From MGR-bin208 sp043779285 (GTDB taxonomy: Bacteria > Bacteroidota > Bacteroidia > Chitinophagales > Chitinophagaceae): DNA of 5,551 nt. Under the pieces are notes generated by a model that saw nothing but the letters and a program-made list of their open reading frames with translations, ran no database searches and had not been told where the DNA came from. Position numbers and translations under genes: made by a program. Every line of letters begins with the position of its first letter. Positions within the stretch are counted from its first letter, which is position 1. Shown here piece after piece: positions 1 to 4,565 of this stretch. The stretch lies in contig JAYWEL010000051.1 of NCBI GenBank assembly GCA_043779285.1, positions 1 through 5,551 on the forward strand. The letters are read 5' to 3'.

Positions 1-852
1 AACCTCCCCGCTGCAGAAGAAAAAATAATTTCTTCTGAAGAAACTATTTTGCCCGAATCAAATGACCATCAACTCTCAACACTAAACACTAAACCCTCAA
101 CCACCGATATGGAAGTACATCATCACAGCCACCCAACTCACGGAAAGAAAAATTGGAAATCTTATTTCTGGGAGTTTCTCATGTTATTCCTCGCTGTGTT
201 CTGTGGTTTTCTGGCAGAGTATCAGTTGGAGCATGTGATAGAAAATCAGCGGGAAGAAAAATATGTCCGTTCATTAATCCAGGATTTAGAAGCAGACACA
301 GCCAGTCTTCAACACTATGTTGATTTACGAAAGGAAAAAAGAATTATGATGGATTCATTGACGTTGCTGTTAAGCAACGGTATGTATAAGCAATTTGGAA
401 ATTCAACTTATTTTTTTGCACGACATGTATTTAACGGTCCACCATTTGAAAGTACAGATGGAACGATGCAGCAATTAAAAAATTCTGGTAATATGCGACT
501 TATAAAGAATGAAAATGTGATTAACAACATTTTATCCTATGATGCGTCGGTAAAGGGCTTAAAAGAATGGGATGAAACAGATACAAGAATAAGGACCACT
601 TTTCGGGAAATAGGGGGAACTGTTTTTAACGCCAATCAGTATTACCATTCCATAGACGCTAAAATGAAATTTGTAAGACCCACAACTAATCCGCAATTAA
701 TAACTGACAACACAGTTACTATTAATACAATTACCTTTCAGTTACAGTATCTATCAATAAGCTGTTTAGGAAATACACAAAGAGGAATGGCCTTGAAAAC
801 TAAAGCGGAAAATCTGATTAACCTTTTGAAAAAAGAATACCACCTGAAATAA
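1..852 (+). CDS. Paralog A: His-rich, single-helix membrane-anchored protein of unknown function (5' end cut off)
   Basis: The reading frame is open from base 1, so the gene starts outside the window. The first 36 codons (NLPAAEEKIISSEETILPES...) match the N-terminal tails of paralogs B, C and E, which puts the true start roughly nine codons upstream. An in-frame TTG at 49 is an unlikely start; the ATG at 109 (MEVHHH) is a plausible second start giving 247 residues. From that Met: His-rich tip 4-11, basic KKNWK, one membrane helix about 20-36 (FLMLFLAVFCGFLAEYQL), a charged probably helical stretch 42-90, the family motif TMQQLKNSGNMRLI at 119-132, and the KKEYHLK C-terminus. Basic residues before the helix suggest the N-terminus is cytoplasmic and the body is outside the membrane (inference). 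TAA is followed at once by TAG, then the next ATG. The overall plan resembles other Bacteroidota one-helix proteins such as DUF6090, but I cannot assign a family or function. Confidence 0.85.
   Translation, partial: NLPAAEEKIISSEETILPESNDHQLSTLNTKPSTTDMEVHHHSHPTHGKKNWKSYFWEFLMLFLAVFCGFLAEYQLEHVIENQREEKYVRSLIQDLEADTASLQHYVDLRKEKRIMMDSLTLLLSNGMYKQFGNSTYFFARHVFNGPPFESTDGTMQQLKNSGNMRLIKNENVINNILSYDASVKGLKEWDETDTRIRTTFREIGGTVFNANQYYHSIDAKMKFVRPTTNPQLITDNTVTINTITFQLQYLSISCLGNTQRGMALKTKAENLINLLKKEYHLK
14..37 (+). other. Small hairpin inside the N-terminal tail of paralog A
   Basis: CAGAAGAAA (14-22) and TTTCTTCTG (29-37) are perfectly complementary over 9 bp around a 6-base loop. The stem lies in the codons for EEKIISS. 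Related hairpins occur at the same place in paralogs B, C and E. The pairing partly follows from Glu codons (GAA GAA) preceding Ser codons (TCT TCT), so it may have no RNA role. Confidence 0.4.
71..103 (+). repeat. In-frame TCAAC-type word repeat before MEVHHH of paralog A
   Basis: This is a run of short related words (ACTCTCAAC, ACTAAAC, ACTAAACCCTCAAC) ending six bases before the ATG at 109. It contains very little G. It is translated as the low-complexity segment around LSTLNTKPST. The same vocabulary precedes MEVHHH in the other copies and the start codon of the gene at 4566. It looks like an intergenic-type repeat that now lies inside a coding frame. Confidence 0.55.
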
Positions 853-855
853 TAG

Positions 856-1764
856 ATGAATAAAAATAAAAAGGCTATAAAACAGGTCGAAAAGAAGTCA
901 GAAGAAAAAATCTCTTCTGCCAATACCGATTTGCTCCAATCATCCAACGACCAACTTCCGCCAGGACGACCGGATCGGACGGGCTTAATTCATAACTCTC
1001 AACCCTCAACTAACGACATGGAAGTACATCATCACGGACACGTACACGAAACCAAAAAATGGAAAGAATATATCTTTCAATTCCTCATGCTTTTCCTCGC
1101 TGTGTTTTCTGGTTTTTTGGCTGAGTATCAGTTAGAGCAAATCATTGAACGGCATCGGGAAAAACAATTTATAGGATCTTTGACAACCGATATCAAAGCA
1201 GATATTGTACACCTGAATCAAATCATTGTAAATAGGGAAAAAAGACAAGCTCAACTCGACTCTTTGATGATCTTGTTAAACAATTCAACATTAAAAGAAT
1301 CAAGAAACAGTATTTATTTCCTGGCTGTGCAGGTGAGCCGTAGAAACCCCACCTTGTTCACTTCGAATAATGGGACCATGCAGCAATTAAAAAATTCGGG
1401 AGGGTTGCGTTTAATCATTAACAGGTTGATTGCCGACAGTATAGCAAAATATGATGTGCGATCAAGAAACATGGAAACATTTGGTGAAATTGAAAACGCT
1501 GCTTTTGAGGATTACAGAAATTCAGCGGCAAAGATTTTTAATGCCTTGGAAATTGAAAAAATGCTTGACGAGGATAACAATGTCAGCAGACCAACGAACA
1601 ACCCGGCACTGCTTGCATTTACCAAGAATGATCTGAATGAAATCAATTTTAAAATTCACCGGATGAAATTTAATAACCGGGGGAGTAAAAGAGATGCACA
1701 AAGACTTTTGCATCAGGCAGAAATTTTTTTAGCCGCATTGAAAAAGGAATATAAACTGAATTAA
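856..1764 (+). CDS. Paralog B: His-rich, single-helix membrane-anchored protein of unknown function
   Basis: 302 residues from an ATG three bases after the TAA of paralog A, with an A-rich leader and no Shine-Dalgarno, as usual in Bacteroidota. Residues 1-54 are the tail: MNKNKKAIKQ, EEKISSANTDL, then a low-complexity part that includes the copy-specific PPGRPDRTG. MEVHHHGHVH starts at residue 55 (ATG at 1018) and is an alternative start giving 248 residues. One membrane helix lies at about residues 73-90. Here it reads FLAVFSGFLAEYQL: this copy has Ser where the other four have Cys, and EQ replaces EH after the helix. A charged probable helix follows, then TMQQLKNSGGLRLI near 174-187, SRPTNNPALL, and the KKEYKLN end. 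A membrane-anchored role is inferred from the helix; the function is unknown. The upstream tail keeps frame in all copies, which favours the long start. Confidence 0.87.
   Translation: MNKNKKAIKQVEKKSEEKISSANTDLLQSSNDQLPPGRPDRTGLIHNSQPSTNDMEVHHHGHVHETKKWKEYIFQFLMLFLAVFSGFLAEYQLEQIIERHREKQFIGSLTTDIKADIVHLNQIIVNREKRQAQLDSLMILLNNSTLKESRNSIYFLAVQVSRRNPTLFTSNNGTMQQLKNSGGLRLIINRLIADSIAKYDVRSRNMETFGEIENAAFEDYRNSAAKIFNALEIEKMLDEDNNVSRPTNNPALLAFTKNDLNEINFKIHRMKFNNRGSKRDAQRLLHQAEIFLAALKKEYKLN
899..919 (+). other. Small hairpin inside the N-terminal tail of paralog B
   Basis: CAGAAGA (899-905) pairs with TCTTCTG (913-919), 7 bp around a 7-base loop, at the position matching the hairpin of paralog A. 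Bases 913-933 are identical to 1937-1957 in paralog C, so recent common descent may explain the conservation. Confidence 0.35.
957..985 (+). other. GC-rich in-frame insertion in the tail of paralog B
   Basis: Between the shared GACCAACT and TAATTCAT, paralog B has 29 bases where paralog C has two, a net 27 bases or nine codons. The insert is strongly GC-rich, with repeated CGGA/TCGGAC words, in otherwise AT-rich DNA, and encodes roughly PPGRPDRTG. It keeps the frame. It could be a fragment of a dispersed GC-rich repeat; nothing in the window identifies its source. Confidence 0.5.
987..1017 (+). repeat. In-frame TCATAAC/TCAAC word repeat before MEVHHH of paralog B
   Basis: The words AATTCATAAC, TCTCAAC, CCTCAAC and TAACGAC run directly up to the ATG at 1018. 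Bases 994-1016 are identical over 23 positions to 3718-3740 in paralog E. Translated as HNSQPSTND. These are the same kind of words as in the gaps before paralog D and before the acyltransferase. Confidence 0.6.
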
Positions 1765-1773
1765 TTTGAAAAA

Positions 1774-1878
1774 ATGAAATCGAAAAAAAGCAATCTGCAA
1801 AACAAACTGTTGCTGTTTCTAGTGTATATGATGATTGCATTTGTTTGTGCTTATCTATACAGGCAGTTCAAAAATTAA
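1774..1878 (+). CDS. Small single-helix membrane protein, 34 residues
   Basis: This ATG-to-TAA frame begins nine bases after paralog B (spacer TTTGAAAAA, A-rich and typical of Bacteroidota leaders) and ends one base before the ATG of paralog C. The product starts with basic MKSKKSNLQNK (residues 1-11), has one uninterrupted hydrophobic stretch at 12-29 (LLLFLVYMMIAFVCAYLY), and ends RQFKN. A basic N-terminus, a helix of membrane-spanning length and a short basic tail are the expected layout of a real small membrane protein, and the frame neatly fills the gap between two genes. I do not recognise it. It could be a partner of the flanking anchored proteins, or a chance frame; only this copy of the array has one. 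Confidence 0.6.
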   Translation: MKSKKSNLQNKLLLFLVYMMIAFVCAYLYRQFKN

Positions 1879-1879
1879 A

Positions 1880-2752
1880 ATGAAAAAAAACAAAAAGATA
1901 ATACCACCAGAAGAAAAAAGCACAGAGGAAATCATTTCTTCTGCCAATACCGATTTGCCCCCATCAACCGACGACCAACTATTAATTCATCATTCTCAAC
2001 TCATAACTAACAACATGGAAGTACACCACCACAGTCACGTACACGAAACCAAGAAATGGAAGGAATATTTTTTTCAGTTTCTGATGTTATTCCTTGCAGT
2101 GTTCTGTGGTTTTTTGGCAGAATATCAGCTGGAACATGTGATTGAGAATAACCGGGAAAAACAGTTTATTCAATCGTATATAGAAGATTTAAAAACGGAT
2201 ACCGCTTCTATCAGAACAGCCATAGAATTCAGGAAAATGAAGATGATGCAAATGGACTCTTTAATGGTCCTGTTGAAAAATCAAACCATTAAAGGGCATG
2301 AAAATGAACTTTATTTCTTTGGCAGATCACTTGTCAGAAATCTTACCTTTCAGAGTAACGACCGGACAATTACCCAGTTAAAAAATTCAGGTTCATTAAG
2401 AATGATAAGGAATGTACGGGCAGCTGACAGTATGATGTCCTATCAAAAATTGGTAGAAATAATAGTAATAAACCATAACGATGATCGTACAGAAAGATAC
2501 AATGCCTTCCCCCTCATCTCCCGAATGTTTAACCCTTTTGTTTTTGACAAAATGCTGTCGGCAAGTGGGATTAGCAGGCCGGAAGGTAATCCATCTCTAA
2601 GGTCCTATGATCCATCTATTCAACAGGATCTTGCATTTTATATCAATCAGATCAAGGGTAGCACTTTTCTTATTGAAAGCAGGCTTGAGATTTTAAATAC
2701 AAAAGGAAAGGACCTGATAGCGTTATTAAAAAAAGAATATCATATTTATTGA
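1880..2752 (+). CDS. Paralog C: His-rich, single-helix membrane-anchored protein of unknown function
   Basis: 290 residues from the ATG at 1880, chosen because MKKNKK matches the starts of B and E and because it lies one base after the small ORF. A longer frame using TTG at 1835 would overlap that small ORF and is rejected. Residues 1-45 are the tail (MKKNKKIIPPEEKSTEEI, SSANTDLPPS, LLIHHSQLITNN). MEVHHHSHVH starts at residue 46 (ATG at 2015) and is the alternative start (245 residues). One membrane helix lies at about residues 64-81. Counting from MEVHHH, a charged helical stretch covers 43-90, the motif RTITQLKNSGSLRMIRN is at 117-133, SRPEGNPSL follows further on, and the end is KKEYHIY. 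Bases 2042-2128 are identical to paralog D although the bodies differ greatly. Function unknown; a membrane-anchored extracytoplasmic domain is inferred. Confidence 0.87.
   Translation: MKKNKKIIPPEEKSTEEIISSANTDLPPSTDDQLLIHHSQLITNNMEVHHHSHVHETKKWKEYFFQFLMLFLAVFCGFLAEYQLEHVIENNREKQFIQSYIEDLKTDTASIRTAIEFRKMKMMQMDSLMVLLKNQTIKGHENELYFFGRSLVRNLTFQSNDRTITQLKNSGSLRMIRNVRAADSMMSYQKLVEIIVINHNDDRTERYNAFPLISRMFNPFVFDKMLSASGISRPEGNPSLRSYDPSIQQDLAFYINQIKGSTFLIESRLEILNTKGKDLIALLKKEYHIY
1923..1943 (+). other. Small hairpin inside the N-terminal tail of paralog C
   Basis: CAGAGGAAA (1923-1931) pairs with TTTCTTCTG (1935-1943) over 9 bp with one G-T pair and a 3-base loop. The G-T pair where paralog A has A-T keeps the stem foldable as RNA, but a single change proves little. 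Confidence 0.35.
1981..2014 (+). repeat. In-frame TCAAC/TCATAAC word repeat before MEVHHH of paralog C
   Basis: The words ATTAATTCATCATTC, TCAACTCATAAC and TAACAAC run up to the ATG at 2015 and are translated as LIHHSQLITNN. The word order differs from the other copies while the vocabulary is shared, as expected for a degenerate word-like repeat rather than a conserved protein segment. Confidence 0.55.
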
Positions 2753-2758
2753 GAAATT

Positions 2759-2835
2759 ATTTTGAATGTTGAATGATAAATTTTGAATTAACAACACGAT
2801 GAGTCATTTAACATTCAACATTTAAAATTCAAAAT
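2759..2835. repeat. Imperfect inverted repeat filling the gap before paralog D
   Basis: Three nested arms pair: ATTTTGAAT (2759-2767) with ATTCAAAAT (2827-2835), GTTGAATG (2768-2775) with CATTCAAC (2812-2819), and TAAAT (2777-2781) with ATTTA (2806-2810). That makes 22 bp with a 7-base bulge on the right (2820-2826) and a loop of about 24 bases. The right arm uses the same TTCAAC/TTTAAC words found before the other genes. It is followed by an A-run (AAAAAAAAAGAC) and the ATG at 2848. There is no T-run after it, so it does not look like a simple intrinsic terminator. It may be a regulatory hairpin or an intergenic repeat element. Confidence 0.65.
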
Positions 2836-2847
2836 AAAAAAAAAGAC

Positions 2848-3603
2848 ATGGAAGTACATCATCACGGACACGTTCACGAAACCAAGAAATGGAAGGAATA
2901 TTTTTTTCAGTTTCTGATGTTATTCCTTGCAGTGTTCTGTGGTTTTTTGGCAGAATATCAGTTGGAGCATAAGATAGAAAGAGACAGAGAGAAAATATAT
3001 ATAGTTTCATTGTTGGAAGATCTTGTGAACGACACCATCGATCTGAACGGGGATATTGTCAATTGGAACAGTGTGATACAGAAGGCAGATACGTTAAGGA
3101 ATGAACTGTTCAAAAAATCTGAAGCGAGAGAAAATAAACTTATGTACCGCCTGGTAAGCGAACTGAATTTTAATAACAACTTTGCTTACCATGACCGGAC
3201 CATAGGACAATTGAAATATGCAGGTAACTTCCGGTTAATCAGAAAAAAAAATATTGCAGACTCACTGGTGGAGTATGATGCAGTATATCAAACTGCTATA
3301 AAAACTATCGAAGAACTCTATAGAAATATCATTCGCCCCGAACAATTAAGCTTACAAGGTCAATTTCTGAATTCTAAATTTTATGAAATATGTAATAACC
3401 CCATACTCTTTGATTCCGCAATAAAAAAGGAACCGGATATTATTTTGATAAAAAAGGGAAAAGAGGATATAGTGTTTCAGTATTATAACCGGCTGTATGA
3501 TTTCAAGAGACTGAATTGTAACCGTGTTAATTGGCATAAAACGATGCTGAGGAGAGCTACTAATCTTATTAAAATGATTAAAAAAGAATATCACCTGAAA
3601 TAA
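2848..3603 (+). CDS. Paralog D: short-form His-rich, single-helix membrane-anchored protein of unknown function
   Basis: 251 residues. The frame has a TAA at 2809 and no ATG between it and 2848, so this copy starts directly at MEVHHH and lacks the tail seen in B, C and E. That shows MEVHHH can itself be the start. The leader is a pure A-run with GAC before ATG. Order: His-rich tip 4-10 (HHHGHVH), KKWKEY 13-18, membrane helix about 19-35, charged probable helix 41-95, RTIGQLKYAGNFRLIRK at 117-133, and the KKEYHLK C-terminus. The SRP..NP motif of the other copies is reduced to NNPILF. The body is the most divergent of the five, while its head is base-for-base identical to paralog C over 87 positions. 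The TAA is three bases before the next ATG, so translation is probably coupled to paralog E. Function unknown. Confidence 0.9.
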   Translation: MEVHHHGHVHETKKWKEYFFQFLMLFLAVFCGFLAEYQLEHKIERDREKIYIVSLLEDLVNDTIDLNGDIVNWNSVIQKADTLRNELFKKSEARENKLMYRLVSELNFNNNFAYHDRTIGQLKYAGNFRLIRKKNIADSLVEYDAVYQTAIKTIEELYRNIIRPEQLSLQGQFLNSKFYEICNNPILFDSAIKKEPDIILIKKGKEDIVFQYYNRLYDFKRLNCNRVNWHKTMLRRATNLIKMIKKEYHLK

Positions 3604-3606
3604 AAA

Positions 3607-4485
3607 ATGAAGAAAAATAAAAAGCCAATAAAGTCGGTCGAAAAGATTGCTGAAGAAATAAGTTCTTCTGACAATACTGCTTTGCCCCAATCAACCAACG
3701 ACCTACATTCAACACAAAACTCTCAACCCTCAACTAACGAAATGGAAGTACATCATCACGGTCACGTTCACGAAACCAAAAAATGGAAGGAATATATTTT
3801 TCAGTTCCTCATGTTATTCCTCGCTGTGTTCTGCGGATTTCTGGCAGAGTATCAGTTGGAGCATGTGATTGAAAAAGATCGGGAGAAGCAGTTTATAGAA
3901 TCTCTTATTTCAGATTTGAAAGATGATGAAAAAATTCTTGCGGAAATGACAGCATCAGATCAATTTGGAGTGGCAAGCATTGATACCTTAATTGATTTAT
4001 TGAATAATCCGGCATTGGCAAAACAACATGGTGATCAGTTATATTTTGCTGCCAGGATGGGACCGAGATACATTCCCTTTGCCAATAACAGCAGAACCTT
4101 TGACCAGCTGAAATTTTCCGGTGGGTTCAGGTTGATCAGGAATACCAAAGCCTCAAATAAAATAATGGCATATTATAATAAATTACCTGTCATACGCCTC
4201 ATGGAAGATAACTATAGCCATGAGTTTGATAATTATAAACGGACAGGAGCAAGAATTCTTGACCCCGGCATTTTAAAACGGCAGGAAAGCAATAATGGTG
4301 AAATTCTGAGAAGTAATGATAACCCGGCACTAAGGACATATGATCTTGAATTACTGAAAGAATTAGGTTTTCATGCGTTGCAGATGAATGGATCAAGACG
4401 ATCGAAATTACCGATGCTTGAAAACTTAAAAAAAGAAGGAAATGAATTAATCAATTTTTTAACGAAGGAATATAAGCTTGAATAA
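3607..4485 (+). CDS. Paralog E: His-rich, single-helix membrane-anchored protein of unknown function
   Basis: 292 residues from the ATG three bases after paralog D. Residues 1-45 are the tail (MKKNKKPIKSVEK, EEISSSDNTALPQS, then low-complexity HSTQNSQPSTNE). MEVHHHGHVH starts at residue 46 (ATG at 3742), giving 247 residues if used. One membrane helix lies at about residues 64-81. Counting from MEVHHH, charged residues fill 41-70, the motif SRTFDQLKFSGGFRLIRN is at 117-134, SNDNPALRTYD lies further on, and the protein ends TKEYKLE. Its helix codons match paralog A (60 of 62 bases, 178-239 against 3808-3869) better than its neighbour D, so array order does not follow similarity at the 5' end. 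It is the last copy before an unrelated gene. Function unknown; a membrane-anchored role is inferred. Confidence 0.88.
   Translation: MKKNKKPIKSVEKIAEEISSSDNTALPQSTNDLHSTQNSQPSTNEMEVHHHGHVHETKKWKEYIFQFLMLFLAVFCGFLAEYQLEHVIEKDREKQFIESLISDLKDDEKILAEMTASDQFGVASIDTLIDLLNNPALAKQHGDQLYFAARMGPRYIPFANNSRTFDQLKFSGGFRLIRNTKASNKIMAYYNKLPVIRLMEDNYSHEFDNYKRTGARILDPGILKRQESNNGEILRSNDNPALRTYDLELLKELGFHALQMNGSRRSKLPMLENLKKEGNELINFLTKEYKLE
3652..3668 (+). other. Small hairpin inside the N-terminal tail of paralog E
   Basis: GAAGAA (3652-3657) pairs with TTCTTC (3663-3668) around a 5-base loop. It is the shortest of the four hairpins in this position, with a T-T mismatch before a further outer C-G pair. It may simply reflect the EE...SS codons. 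Confidence 0.3.
3706..3741 (+). repeat. In-frame TCAAC word repeat before MEVHHH of paralog E
   Basis: The words CATTCAACAC, AAAACTCTCAAC, CCTCAAC and TAACGAA lead directly to the ATG at 3742. Bases 3718-3740 are identical to 994-1016 in paralog B. CATTCAAC also forms an arm of the inverted repeat before paralog D, which ties the coding and non-coding versions of the repeat together. Confidence 0.6.
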
Positions 4486-4565
4486 AAAATTATGAATAAA
4501 AAATTAAGAATGATATTCTCAAACAAAAAACGCTTACTCATAACTCTTAATTCTAAATTATAAAA
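4486..4565. repeat. Intergenic word repeat with dyad symmetry between paralog E and the acyltransferase
   Basis: The 80-base gap is AT-rich. AATTAAGA (4502-4509) pairs with TCTTAATT (4545-4552), and ATGA (4510-4513) pairs with TCAT (4538-4541), with a 3-base bulge. A second TTATGA (4491-4496 region) could pair instead with TCATAA at 4538-4543. The right half (CTCATAAC, TCTTAATTC, TAAATTATAAAA) runs up to the start codon at 4566, as the words do before the other genes. There is no T-run after the stem, so a terminator is not supported. I found no convincing TAnnTTTG promoter. Confidence 0.5.

Noticed and set aside
49..51. TTG as start of paralog A
   Set aside because: The frame and the homology to the other tails continue upstream to base 1, so the real start lies outside the window (or at ATG 109).
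1835..1879. Extended start of paralog C at TTG 1835
   Set aside because: It overlaps the small ORF, uses a rare start codon, and the MKKNKK start at 1880 matches paralogs B and E.
2759..2847. Intrinsic terminator between paralogs C and D
   Set aside because: The stem is AT-rich, the loop is long, and it is followed by an A-run rather than a T-run on the + strand.
2753..2847. Bacteroidota-type promoter (TTTG ... TAnnTTTG) before paralog D
   Set aside because: TTTG at 2761-2764 and a TAAATTTTG-like box at 2777-2785 are present, but the box has one extra base and the spacing is too short, so I do not call it.
2822..3690. Minus-strand frames over paralogs D and E, and similar shadows elsewhere
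   Set aside because: They overlap strongly conserved + strand genes, have no recognisable domains, and reflect AT-rich antisense reading.
71..3741. CRISPR-like array from the repeated TCAAC words
   Set aside because: Words are short, degenerate and irregularly spaced, with no constant repeat/spacer unit and no cas genes.
109..4485. Insertion sequence or transposon remnant as cause of the duplications
   Set aside because: No transposase, terminal inverted repeats or target-site duplications are visible; tandem duplication is enough.
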